Assembly (NCBI GenBank): GCA_029007475.1
Contig: JAQXHW010000161.1
Coordinates: 1 to 8,768, forward strand
From: Oscillospiraceae bacterium
GTDB taxonomy: Bacteria > Bacillota > Clostridia > Oscillospirales > Acutalibacteraceae
Reading direction: 5' to 3'
DNA length: 8,768 nt
In this document: piece by piece, positions 1 through 6,836 of the stretch
Layout of the letters: the number at the start of each line of letters is the position of its first letter
How positions within the stretch are numbered: position 1 is the first letter of the stretch
Translations under genes and position numbers: made by a program
Notes under the pieces: generated by a model
The model's input: the letters and a program-made list of their open reading frames with translations, nothing else
The model's database searches: none
What the model was told of the DNA's origin: nothing

Positions 1-1134
1 GGCAATATGTACTGTGTCGCAGGCCTGCGCTCTATGAGGGTTTTCCTCGTCTATTGCATCAACAAGCTCCCCTACCCTGTTATCTATTCTGACTCCTGCT
101 TTGTAAACCGAGTTGATTTTTACTTTTTTTACATCATCGAGAAGAACAAAATCAGCCTCGAAGCCGGGTGCAATCGCACCCTTGGTCTTAAGTCCGAAAT
201 AGGCTGCGGCGTTAAAGGAAGCCATTTTATATGCACATACCGGGTCAGCGCCGAGACTTATGGCTCTGCGTATGATATAGTCAATATGTCCGTCAAGGGA
301 TAGCTCGCCGGGGTGCTTATCATCGGTAGCAAGCATACATCTATGGCAGTAAGGTCTCTTAAAAAGTCCCTTTAATCCCTCAAGATTTTTGCCTGCTGTG
401 CCCTCTCTAATCATTATATATTGACCGAGAGCGATTTTTTCCACGGCTTCAGCTTCGTTTACACATTCATGGTCTGTGCCGATACCTGCACCGACATAGG
501 CCGAAAGCTGTTTGCCGCTGAGCGCGGGTGCGTGGCCGTCGATTAGCTTCTCGTGCTTTCTTGCAAGCTCTAACTTTGCTATAACATTTTTATCCCCATA
601 GATTACGCCGGGGAAATTCATCATCTCGGCAAGTCCCAAAACTCTGGGTCTTGAGAGCATTTCTTCCATATCCTCTAAGGTAAGGTCTGCCCCCGATTCA
701 TCAAAGGGGGTTGCAGGCACGCAGGAGGGTACCATAAGATATACGTCTAAGGGAAGGTTTTTCGTCTCCTCATAAATATAGTCAAAGCCGGTTTTTCCCA
801 GCACATTTGTAATCTCGTGAGGGTCGGTAACTACTGCTACCGTGCCATGAGGAACAACCGCCTTACAGTACTGCTTGGGAGAAATAACAGAGCTTTCAAG
901 ATGAGTATGTCCGTCGATAAAACCGGGAACTAAGGTCTTTCCTTCGCCCTCAATCTCATTTTCTCCTTCGTAATCTCCAACGCCCACAATAACTCCGTTT
1001 TTAACGGCGATATCAGCCTTTTCAAAGCTTTCGGTAAACACATTTAGATAGCTTACGTTCTTAATTACCAAATCGGGCAGGGTGAAGCTCTGAGCCGAGG
1101 AGATATTCTCCGCTAAGTTTTTAGCTATATCCAT
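1..1134 (-). CDS. ade: Adenine deaminase, partial (C-terminus beyond window)
   Basis: Deaminates adenine to hypoxanthine in purine salvage; a cytosolic metal-dependent amidohydrolase. I translated the reverse strand by hand: 378 codons stay open from ATG 1134-1132 to base 1, and the gene leaves the window, so the C-terminal third is missing (family length is about 570-600 residues). Seen in order: the amidohydrolase metal motif GFIDGHTHLESS (H76, H78), VVTDPHEITNV near residue 103, FDESGADL near 184, LGLAEMMNFPGV with E170, DGHAP (H201), GTDHE (219-223), and MLATDDKHPGEL with the D271/D272 pair expected at the catalytic centre. These blocks are typical of Ade rather than other amidohydrolases. 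The start is supported by an AAAGGA box at 1145-1150 and an upstream promoter. No riboswitch was found in the roughly 40-base leader. Transcribed alone as far as can be seen. Confidence 0.95.
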   Translation of the reverse strand, partial: MDIAKNLAENISSAQSFTLPDLVIKNVSYLNVFTESFEKADIAVKNGVIVGVGDYEGENEIEGEGKTLVPGFIDGHTHLESSVISPKQYCKAVVPHGTVAVVTDPHEITNVLGKTGFDYIYEETKNLPLDVYLMVPSCVPATPFDESGADLTLEDMEEMLSRPRVLGLAEMMNFPGVIYGDKNVIAKLELARKHEKLIDGHAPALSGKQLSAYVGAGIGTDHECVNEAEAVEKIALGQYIMIREGTAGKNLEGLKGLFKRPYCHRCMLATDDKHPGELSLDGHIDYIIRRAISLGADPVCAYKMASFNAAAYFGLKTKGAIAPGFEADFVLLDDVKKVKINSVYKAGVRIDNRVGELVDAIDEENPHRAQACDTVHIA

Positions 1135-1182
1135 ACTGATAACATCCTTTCGGAAAGCAAAAGCTGCTTTAATCTATAATTA

Positions 1183-1211
1183 ATTATACATAGCCTCGGA
1201 GCAAAAATCAA
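1183..1211 (-). promoter_or_regulatory. Promoter of ade
   Basis: On the minus strand, TTGATT (1211-1206) is followed after exactly 17 bases by a perfect TATAAT (1188-1183). Transcription would start near 1176, leaving a leader of about 40 bases before the ade ATG. The box lies just downstream of the terminator that closes the preceding zinc-ribbon operon, which suits an independent transcription unit. Confidence 0.8.
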
Positions 1212-1217
1212 GGACTT

Positions 1218-1245
1218 AAAAACACCGCCTCTTACGAAGCGGTGT
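1218..1245 (-). terminator. Rho-independent terminator of the zinc-ribbon operon
   Basis: Read on the minus strand, a 7-bp stem (bases 1239-1245 with 1222-1228, ACACCGC/GCGGTGT) is extended inside by two more pairs over a TTAC-type tetraloop and followed by a run of five T (1222-1218). It lies about 75 bases after the stop codon of the membrane zinc-ribbon gene and before the ade promoter. Confidence 0.8.
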
Positions 1246-1320
1246 ATAAATTAATACCTGACTATATAATTCTGTACCTTATTATGGGGGCGTTATTTCA
1301 GCCTCACAATACAAAGATTC

Positions 1321-2625
1321 TTATTTCTTGGAGGTATCAGATATCTCCCGCGCCTTTTTTGAAGCGTCTTTTATCGAGAGCACAATACCAACGGCGAAAA
1401 TCACAATACCCACGCCTAAGGTAATCAGAAAGATTAACAGATTGTGGTTTATAATTTGTGCGGATACGGAGGCGATAGCTTCATTACCCCCGCAGATTGT
1501 ATTCCAAAGAGTCGGAATTGCGCCCGAAATAAACGCGGTCAAAGCGGTAATTATTCCAACTAAGCCAATACTCAATCCGGCGCCGACAAGGCCTCTCCTT
1601 GCCTTACACAGAATTACGGCAAGGACAGCAAATACCGCTGCAAGGACATACATTGCTATTATTGAAACATAAGATACTCCGTACTCTACAGAATACATTA
1701 CAGCAGGGTCGTTCTCACGGAGAGTTGCAGGATATATCTCGGGAGTTTCCGCAATAACACTGCTTGCAAGAAGCTCATATTCCTCGCGGGTGAGGTATGT
1801 ATCGAAAGCCCTCTCAAAGACAGCGCTGTTTCGGTAGAAAATGTCTGCCAAATCATGAGGAGTGAATGAGAAATAATTTGTGCCGTTATATACGTCCTCG
1901 GCATAGCGGCTAAACAGCTTGGCTATATCCTCTACCACACCCTCATCAGAGAAAAACTCTCTCATGCGGTTGTCGGTAACCTTAATATCGAAGCCTGTCT
2001 CAAGGTTATAGCAAAGGTTATCGTAAAGATTGCTGTATTCATTAGCGGAAGAATCCTCGATCAAGGGAATTTCCGAGAGAACGGTTACCATATCGACCTC
2101 GGAAATAATCTCCTCTAAGGCAGTTTTCGTTGTGGAGTTTCGAACACTTAAAAGAATTGTTGGAGCAAGGGTAAAAGCGAAAATGAGCAGACTAAGAAAA
2201 GCTGTAATAAGAATTGCCGCAACAGCGGGAAGCTCTCCCTTTTTGCCCTTGTCCTTCGCCGCGTCTTTTTCCTTGCTTTTGCTCTTTTTAGATTTTTGGG
2301 ATTTCTCGTTCTTGCTGTTTTTCTCATTAGCAGAAGAAGCCGCTTTCTCCGAGGTACAAACAGGACAAAGCCCCGTCTGCGGGTCAAGGGCTGTGCCGCA
2401 GTTCATACAAAAGCCCCTAAACATTACAGGCTTCTCCTGTGCTTCGGGAATACCCTCAGCAGCTAATGCTTCGGTTTCCTGAGAAGCTGTATCCTCTTGA
2501 CTGACAATATCAAAAGACTCGGCTTCTTTAGCTAACTTACTCTCAAGCTCTGCCGAATCACAGTTTGGGCAAAGTCCAAATTCAGGATTTAAGGCAGTTC
2601 CGCATTTCTTGCAAAAATTAGCCAT
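1321..2625 (-). CDS. Membrane protein with two N-terminal zinc ribbons, function unknown
   Basis: 434 residues. Two short zinc ribbons start the protein: C5-x2-C8-x10-C19-x2-C22 and C73-x2-C76-x10-C87-x2-C90, separated by an acidic Ser/Glu/Ala stretch. A very Lys-rich linker (about 101-130) leads to a membrane helix at about 133-160, an outer region of about 150 residues (162-315) with no recognised domain, then three more helices near 316-341, 347-373 and 396-419. Basic residues (KARRG after helix 2, Lys-rich C-terminus) fit the positive-inside rule with ribbons and tail in the cytoplasm. ATG 2625 is preceded at 7 bases by AAAGGAG (2633-2639). It follows the five-ribbon gene by 24 bases, so the two are surely cotranscribed and probably work together. 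Paired CxxC ribbons often mediate protein contacts or a signal from the cytoplasm; the actual role is unknown to me. Confidence 0.9.
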   Translation of the reverse strand: MANFCKKCGTALNPEFGLCPNCDSAELESKLAKEAESFDIVSQEDTASQETEALAAEGIPEAQEKPVMFRGFCMNCGTALDPQTGLCPVCTSEKAASSANEKNSKNEKSQKSKKSKSKEKDAAKDKGKKGELPAVAAILITAFLSLLIFAFTLAPTILLSVRNSTTKTALEEIISEVDMVTVLSEIPLIEDSSANEYSNLYDNLCYNLETGFDIKVTDNRMREFFSDEGVVEDIAKLFSRYAEDVYNGTNYFSFTPHDLADIFYRNSAVFERAFDTYLTREEYELLASSVIAETPEIYPATLRENDPAVMYSVEYGVSYVSIIAMYVLAAVFAVLAVILCKARRGLVGAGLSIGLVGIITALTAFISGAIPTLWNTICGGNEAIASVSAQIINHNLLIFLITLGVGIVIFAVGIVLSIKDASKKAREISDTSKK

Positions 2626-2649
2626 ATTTATTCTCCTTTGTTTTATACC

Positions 2650-3690
2650 TTATACTCTTGCGCCGCAATTCTCACAAAATGCTGCATTATCAGCAAGCCT
2701 TGCGCCGCATTTCTCGCAAAAAGCAGGTCTTGCGGTAACAATGGGCGTAGGTTCTGCGCTCGGAACCTTTGCGCCGCAATTTTCACAGAAGAAGCTGTCA
2801 GCCTCGAGCTTTGCGCCGCAGGTCTCGCAGAACATTAAGCCGTTTGTTACTGGTGTTTCCTCTATGACGGGAATTTCATCTGCAACGGATATTTCGTCTA
2901 CGGCAGGTGCTGCAAACGAAGCAGTTGCTTCCTCTGCTGACGGAGTGGTCTTAGCCTCGGCAGGTGCAGGAGCTTCCGACACAGGAGCAACAGGCTCAGA
3001 GTTTATTCTTGCGCCGCAGTTTTCGCAGAATATACTGTCAGCCTCGAGCTTTGCGCCGCAGGTCTCGCAGAACATTAAGCCGTTTGTTATAGGTGCTTCC
3101 TCTATGACGGGAGTTTCATCTGCAACAGGTGTTTCCTCTATCTCCGGAGTTTCGTCTGCAACAGGAATTTCATTCACAACAGGTATCTGAGCCGCAACAG
3201 GTGTTTCCTCTGCAGGAGCGGGAGCAACCTCATCGGTTACAGGGGCTTTTGCCACAGATGGCACAGGTGCATTAATTGGAGTACCGCAATTTGCGCAGAA
3301 ATTAAGACCCTCAGCAACAACTTCGCCGCAGGTAACGCATCTCTTTCTATTATCGGCAGGCATCTCCTGCTTAGGAGCAGCACTTCCGCAGTTGGGGCAG
3401 AAAGCGTAACCCTTGGGAAATTCCTTTAAGCAGTTCTCGCAGAGCGCAACGCCTCTGATATCTCTGATAGTCTTCTCTGCCTCGGCGTTTTCCTTTAAGG
3501 AATTGCGGATAACCTTCACGCTGTCTGCAAATTCCTCCTCAGGATTGTCGCCGTATTTTTTTAAGTAAATCTCACCTATTTGAATATAAAACTGATTAAT
3601 TCTGCTGTTGTTTACCGCGATTTCCTTTTGAAGTCTGTTTATCTCCGCTTTGTTAGCGGCGGGGCTTCCCATATCGTTATAATTTGCCAT
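2650..3690 (-). CDS. Five-zinc-ribbon protein with coiled-coil N-terminus and repeat linkers, function unknown
   Basis: 346 residues when begun at ATG 3690, which has a near-perfect AGGAGG (3699-3704) 8 bases upstream. In-frame ATGs at 3735 and 3714 exist but lie over the promoter or lack a ribosome binding site. Residues about 10-80 are charged, helical and likely coiled coil. Five ribbons follow, each CxxC-x10-CxxC: C84/87/98/101, C118/121/132/135, C208/211/222/225, C288/291/302/305 and C325/328/339/342. The last three share a C(E)xCGA(K/R)LxxxxxFCENCGA signature, and ribbons 3 and 4 are near-identical copies. Linkers (about 140-205, 230-285) are Pro/Glu/Val-rich with a 6-residue period. 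No signal peptide or membrane segment, so cytoplasmic. First gene of a two-gene operon with the membrane zinc-ribbon protein. Double zinc-ribbon proteins of this look are common in Clostridia and usually unassigned; a scaffold or adaptor role is inference only. Confidence 0.9.
   Translation of the reverse strand: MANYNDMGSPAANKAEINRLQKEIAVNNSRINQFYIQIGEIYLKKYGDNPEEEFADSVKVIRNSLKENAEAEKTIRDIRGVALCENCLKEFPKGYAFCPNCGSAAPKQEMPADNRKRCVTCGEVVAEGLNFCANCGTPINAPVPSVAKAPVTDEVAPAPAEETPVAAQIPVVNEIPVADETPEIEETPVADETPVIEEAPITNGLMFCETCGAKLEADSIFCENCGARINSEPVAPVSEAPAPAEAKTTPSAEEATASFAAPAVDEISVADEIPVIEETPVTNGLMFCETCGAKLEADSFFCENCGAKVPSAEPTPIVTARPAFCEKCGARLADNAAFCENCGARV
2795..3089. repeat. Internal 240-bp duplication inside the five-ribbon gene
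   Basis: Bases 2795-2849 and 3035-3089 are identical over 55 positions, offset by exactly 240 bases (80 codons). Similarity continues on both sides, roughly 2770-2885 against 3010-3125, with scattered substitutions. The unit encodes one zinc ribbon plus part of the Pro/Glu linker, so ribbons 3 and 4 arose by in-frame duplication of one module. Confidence 0.9.
3085..3201 (-). repeat. Degenerate 18-bp tandem repeat coding a 6-residue PVxxEx linker
   Basis: Prolines recur every six residues at 164, 170, 176, 182, 188, 194 and 200 of the five-ribbon protein (units such as PVVNEI, PVADET, PEIEET, PVIEEA). A shorter block with the same period lies at residues 262-282 (bases 2845-2907), where one proline is replaced by serine. 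The linkers therefore appear to have grown by tandem duplication. Confidence 0.75.
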
Positions 3691-3725
3691 TGGTGTATCC
3701 TCCTGAATATTCATTATGCAGGTTA

Positions 3726-3754
3726 ATTTTACCACAATCCTTCTGCCTTATCAA
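3726..3754 (-). promoter_or_regulatory. Promoter of the zinc-ribbon operon
   Basis: On the minus strand, TTGATA (3754-3749), a 17-base spacer, then TAAAAT (3731-3726) with TGG just before it (extended -10). Transcription would start near 3719, about 30 bases before ATG 3690. This supports 3690 as the start and argues against the longer reading from 3735. Confidence 0.7.
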
Positions 3755-3793
3755 CATTTTATTTCACATAATTTTTGTTTCAGGAAATTATCA

Positions 3794-3822
3794 TTGTGCA
3801 GGCTCATTCTTTATGATAGAAT
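3794..3822 (+). promoter_or_regulatory. Promoter of apbE
   Basis: TTGTGC (3794-3799), 17 bases, TAGAAT (3817-3822) with an extended TGA before the -10. It runs divergently from the zinc-ribbon promoter. The element ATTATCA stands just upstream of the -35 (3787-3793) and again just after the -10 (3824-3830), and an inverted copy (3847-3853) abuts the ATG, so an operator is possible but unproven in this AT-rich DNA. Confidence 0.55.
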
Positions 3823-3853
3823 AATTATCAAAGAAATAAAACTGAGTGATAAT

Positions 3854-4897
3854 ATGAAAAAGACATACCTTAACCGATTAATATGCCTTGTGCTTTCCCT
3901 TGTTCTTATAATTTTCCTAACAGGTTGTCAAGGCGCACCCTTAGGCTCAAAGACAGATGAGTTTTTCGCCCTTGATACGGTAATAAATCTTACCGCCTAC
4001 GCAGACAATCCCAAAGCCTGCATAGAAGCAGGAAAAGCCGAGATAAGACGTCTTGATTCCTTACTCTCCGTCACGAAAAAAGGCAGCGATATATTCAAAA
4101 TCAACAACTCCGAGGGAGAGGAAACCGAAGTTTCGGCCGAAACCTATCAACTTCTGGAAAAAGCCTTGGAGATTTCCTCCTTAACTTCGGGAAAATTTGA
4201 CCCCACACTTCGAAATCTTTCCTCACTTTGGGGCTTTGGCACAGAAAGCGCCCATGTACCTACACAAAGCGAAATAGAAAGCTCACTTAAAACTGTGGGC
4301 ATTGAAAATATAGTTCTTTCAAAAAATAAAGTTAAGCTGCTAAACAATACAAAGATTGATTTAGGCGGTATCGCAAAAGGATATATTGCCGATAAAGCCG
4401 CCGAAGCTATGATAAATGCAGGGATGAGCTACGGCATTATCAACTTAGGCGGAAATGTTCGCACGGTAGGCACAAAGCAGGATAAAGCCCCTTGGAAAAT
4501 TGGGGTAAAGTATCCCGACACAAATTCTCATTTTCTCATAGTTGAATGTGAGGATATCTCTATCGTTACTTCCGGTGGATATCAGCGTAAATTCACGGAA
4601 AACAGCAAAACCTACCACCACATTCTAAATCCCGAAACAGGCTATCCTGCTGACTCAGATATTAAGTCTGTTACCGTAATAGGAAAAGACGGCACCCTCT
4701 GCGACGGACTGTCAACGGCTCTTTTCGTGGGTGGCTCTGAATTTTCAAAGGAGCTATGCCAAGATAATAAAAACTTTGACATCATAATACTTACTGAAAA
4801 TGACGAAATTCTGGCAAGCGAAAATCTCAGAGGAAGGCTCACACTTGAATCTCCCTATCAAAACATGAAAATCACTTATATTGACAGCGCAGAGTAA
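3854..4897 (+). CDS. apbE: FAD:protein FMN transferase, ApbE family lipoprotein
   Basis: 347 residues. Transfers FMN from FAD onto a Thr/Ser of membrane or exported flavoproteins such as RnfG/RnfD, NqrB/NqrC or FMN-binding-domain proteins; acts outside the membrane with Mg2+. Residues 1-25 form a lipoprotein signal with a lipobox LTGC (C25 acylated). Family blocks seen: FALDT (38-42), KFDPTL (114-119), KIDLGGIAKGYIAD (167-180), INLGGN (196-201), TSGGYQRKF (239-247), YHHILNPETGYPA (254-266) and CDGLSTALF (283-291), whose D284 and T288 match the metal-binding pair. The core looks complete. An ATG at 3716 would add about 46 residues, hide the signal peptide and start before the promoter, so 3854 is preferred; its ribosome binding site (TGAG, 3843-3846) is weak. 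No flavoprotein substrate is encoded nearby. Over 2 kb downstream lies a NusG-II/Gx operon of a type often linked to such redox systems. Confidence 0.93.
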   Translation: MKKTYLNRLICLVLSLVLIIFLTGCQGAPLGSKTDEFFALDTVINLTAYADNPKACIEAGKAEIRRLDSLLSVTKKGSDIFKINNSEGEETEVSAETYQLLEKALEISSLTSGKFDPTLRNLSSLWGFGTESAHVPTQSEIESSLKTVGIENIVLSKNKVKLLNNTKIDLGGIAKGYIADKAAEAMINAGMSYGIINLGGNVRTVGTKQDKAPWKIGVKYPDTNSHFLIVECEDISIVTSGGYQRKFTENSKTYHHILNPETGYPADSDIKSVTVIGKDGTLCDGLSTALFVGGSEFSKELCQDNKNFDIIILTENDEILASENLRGRLTLESPYQNMKITYIDSAE

Positions 4898-5010
4898 AGC
4901 CTGTACCGTTTTCACATTCTCGGCACTTTCAAAATAAAATATACTGTCACGGTATAAAGCATAAGAACCTTGGCAAAAATATTTACAAACAAAGTGTCGG
5001 AGTGAAATGA

Positions 5011-5361
5011 ATGAACATAAAAAGAGGAGATATCTACTACGCAGATTTAAGTCCTGTTGTCGGAAGTGAACAAGGCGGTGTACGTCCTGTGCTCATAGTT
5101 CAAAACAACATGGGCAACAAATACAGCCCCACGGTAATTGCCGCCGCTATTACAAGTCAGCAGTCAAAGGCAAATATTCCTACCCATATTACTATTGAGA
5201 GCGATTCCTCGGGTCTCTCGAAAAACAGCGTAGTGCTTTTGGAGCAGGTACGCACTATTGACAAGCAACGGCTCAAGGAGAAAATGGGCTCGATAGGTCA
5301 AAGCACTATGAACAGAATTGACGAGGCAATTTCGATTTCCATGGGACTTACCGCTCACTGA
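5011..5361 (+). CDS. ndoA: MazF/PemK-family endoribonuclease (NdoA/EndoA type)
   Basis: 116 residues, the normal family length. Sequence-specific single-strand RNA endonuclease; the B. subtilis relative cuts at UACAU. Nearly the whole protein follows the NdoA pattern: KRGDIYYADLSPVVGSEQGG (4-23), RPVLIVQNN (25-33), SPTVIAAAITSQ (39-50), PTHI (57-60) and VVLLEQVRTIDKQRL (74-88). R25 and T48, the catalytic pair as I recall for the B. subtilis enzyme, are both present, so it should be active. ATG 5011 follows GGAG (4999-5002) at 8 bases. Unlike the usual ndoAI-ndoA arrangement, no antitoxin gene fits in the 113 bases upstream or the 45 bases before the metK promoter. I could not find a convincing promoter; transcription may run on from apbE, since no terminator separates them. 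Confidence 0.93.
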   Translation: MNIKRGDIYYADLSPVVGSEQGGVRPVLIVQNNMGNKYSPTVIAAAITSQQSKANIPTHITIESDSSGLSKNSVVLLEQVRTIDKQRLKEKMGSIGQSTMNRIDEAISISMGLTAH

Positions 5362-5406
5362 TTTTACCATAGGAAATATGAGGAAAAAAGGGGAAATAAA
5401 AACCTC

Positions 5407-5436
5407 TTGACATTATTCTGCCTGATGTTGTATAAT
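5407..5436 (+). promoter_or_regulatory. Promoter of the metK leader
   Basis: Perfect TTGACA (5407-5412) and TATAAT (5431-5436) with an 18-base spacer. Transcription would start near 5443, just before the SAM-I aptamer. Consensus boxes suit a strong promoter whose output is then limited by attenuation. Confidence 0.9.
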
Positions 5437-5459
5437 AACCAAAGAAAACTGAATATCCG

Positions 5460-5552
5460 CTTATCCAGAGTGACTGAGGGAACAGGCCCTATGAAGTCCG
5501 GCAACCTGCTTTTTTGTAAGGTGCCAAATCCTGCGGAGTACCGAAAGATGAG
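5460..5552 (+). ncRNA. SAM-I (S-box) riboswitch aptamer
   Basis: Cis-acting leader that binds S-adenosylmethionine and stops metK transcription when SAM is plentiful. P1 pairs 5460-5465 (CTTATC) with 5547-5552 (GATGAG). Conserved S-box blocks occur in order: AGAG (5467-5470), GAGGGAACAGGCCC (5476-5489), ATGAAGTCCGGCAACC (5491-5506), the P3 closing arm AAGGTGCC (5518-5525), CCAAATCCTGCGG (5524-5536), and GAAAGATGAG at the end. P3 is GGC-A-ACCT (5500-5507) with AGGTGCC (5519-5525). The terminator follows directly, and a perfect promoter precedes, so this is a complete transcriptional OFF switch. Confidence 0.95.
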
Positions 5553-5559
5553 TTTGTTT

Positions 5560-5592
5560 GCCGCTGTCGGACTTCGACAGCGGCGTTTTTTA
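5560..5592 (+). terminator. Riboswitch-controlled terminator before metK
   Basis: Perfect 10-bp stem GCCGCTGTCG (5560-5569) with CGACAGCGGC (5575-5584), loop GACTT, then one G and six T (5586-5591). It begins 7 bases after the aptamer P1 helix and ends about 40 bases before the metK ATG, the standard expression platform of an S-box leader. Confidence 0.93.
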
Positions 5593-5631
5593 TTAGGTAA
5601 GAACAAATTTTTAATACAAAGGAGAAAGAAT

Positions 5632-6813
5632 ATGGCAAGAAATCTTTTTACCTCAGAGTCCGTAACCGAGGGTCATCCCGACAAGGTCTGCGACCAGATT
5701 TCCGACGCAATTTTAGACAGCATTCTGAAGCTTGACAAAAATGCTCACGTCGCTTGTGAGACTACCGCCACCACAGGCGTTATTAATATTATGGGTGAAA
5801 TCACCGCCGACTGCGATATTGACGCAGAGAAAATTGCAAGAGAGGTAGCCTGCGATATCGGCTACAATAACGATGCCTGCGGCTTTAACGGCAACACCTG
5901 CAAGGTTAATGTACTCCTCGATAAGCAGTCGGGCGATATTGCCATGGGAGTTAATAATTCCTATGAGTTAAAGGACGGCGAAGCTGACACTTTGAATCAG
6001 CTCGGCGCAGGTGACCAGGGTATGATGTTCGGCTTTGCCTGTGACGAAACTCCCGAGCTTATGCCCCTGCCTATTTCTTTAGCCCACAAGTTAAGCTACC
6101 GGCTTGCTCAGGTTAGAAAGGACGGCACTCTACCCTACCTCTATCCTGACGGCAAAACTCAGGTTTCCGTTGAGTACGAGGACGGCAATCCCGTTAGAAT
6201 CGACACTGTAGTCGTTTCAACTCAGCACTCAGAGGAGGTTACTCTCGAAACTATCCGCGAGGATTTACTCGAGCACGTTATTAAACCCGTTATCCCCGAA
6301 AACCTCCTTGATGAAAACACAAAGTATTTCATAAACCCCACCGGCCGCTTTGTTATCGGAGGTCCCTGCGGCGACTCAGGTCTTACCGGCAGAAAGATTA
6401 TTGTTGATACATACGGCGGATATTCTCGTCACGGCGGCGGCGCATTCTCTGGCAAAGACCCCACAAAGGTTGACCGCAGCGCAGCATACTACTGCCGCTA
6501 TATTGCAAAGAATATTGTAGCTGCCGGAATTGCTAAAAAGTGCGAGGTACAGCTTGCTTATGCTATCGGCGTGGCAAAGCCTGTTTCCGTTTTTGTTGAT
6601 ACCTTCGGTACCTCAAAATACTCAAACGAGGAAGTTTCAAAGGCTGTCGAAAAAGTATTTGACTGCCGTCCCAGCTCAATTATTAAAGAGCTTAATCTAC
6701 TTAACACCACCTACAGACCTCTTGCCTCCTACGGTCACTTAGGTCGCACGGAGTTCTCGGTTAAGTGGGAGGACACCGACAAGGCTCAGGAGCTTATCGC
6801 CGCTCTAAAATAA
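5632..6813 (+). CDS. metK: S-adenosylmethionine synthetase
   Basis: 393 residues, full family length. Makes SAM from methionine and ATP in the cytosol, working as a tetramer with Mg2+ and K+. Diagnostic segments are intact: TSESVTEGHPDKVCDQISDA (7-26, with H15, P16, D17), the signature GAGDQGMMFG (125-134), PTGRFVIGGPCGDSGLTGRK (236-255), the phosphate-binding loop GGGAFSGKDPTKVDRSAAY (268-286) and the C-terminal YGHLGR (367-372). No key residue is missing. ATG 5632 is preceded by AAAGGAG (5618-5624) at 7 bases. An upstream in-frame extension to 5407 would run through the promoter and riboswitch and is rejected. Controlled by the SAM-I riboswitch, so product feedback is built in. Monocistronic, ending at a hairpin shared with the convergent operon. 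Confidence 0.98.
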   Translation: MARNLFTSESVTEGHPDKVCDQISDAILDSILKLDKNAHVACETTATTGVINIMGEITADCDIDAEKIAREVACDIGYNNDACGFNGNTCKVNVLLDKQSGDIAMGVNNSYELKDGEADTLNQLGAGDQGMMFGFACDETPELMPLPISLAHKLSYRLAQVRKDGTLPYLYPDGKTQVSVEYEDGNPVRIDTVVVSTQHSEEVTLETIREDLLEHVIKPVIPENLLDENTKYFINPTGRFVIGGPCGDSGLTGRKIIVDTYGGYSRHGGGAFSGKDPTKVDRSAAYYCRYIAKNIVAAGIAKKCEVQLAYAIGVAKPVSVFVDTFGTSKYSNEEVSKAVEKVFDCRPSSIIKELNLLNTTYRPLASYGHLGRTEFSVKWEDTDKAQELIAALK

Positions 6814-6836
6814 TCTCTTAAATTATCAGAATAATA

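Noticed and set aside
7..303. 98-residue plus-strand frame at the left edge
   Set aside because: It lies opposite the continuous adenine deaminase reading frame, which has clear family motifs throughout.
2609..3190. 193-residue plus-strand reading frame opposite the zinc-ribbon gene
   Set aside because: It has no ribosome binding site and only mirrors the repeated ribbon codons (APQFSQ, FAPQVSQ) from the antisense strand.
3716..3853. N-terminal extension of ApbE to ATG 3716
   Set aside because: It starts upstream of the likely promoter, lacks a ribosome binding site, and would bury the lipoprotein signal peptide that begins at 3854.
4904..4954. TACCGT...ACGGTA inverted repeat after apbE as a terminator
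   Set aside because: Only 6 pairs around a loop of about 39 bases and no T-tract; it does not look like an intrinsic terminator.
5407..5631. N-terminal extension of MetK to ATG 5407-5631
   Set aside because: The extension is the metK promoter, SAM-I riboswitch and terminator; the family start MARNLFTSESV fits ATG 5632 with a strong AAAGGAG.
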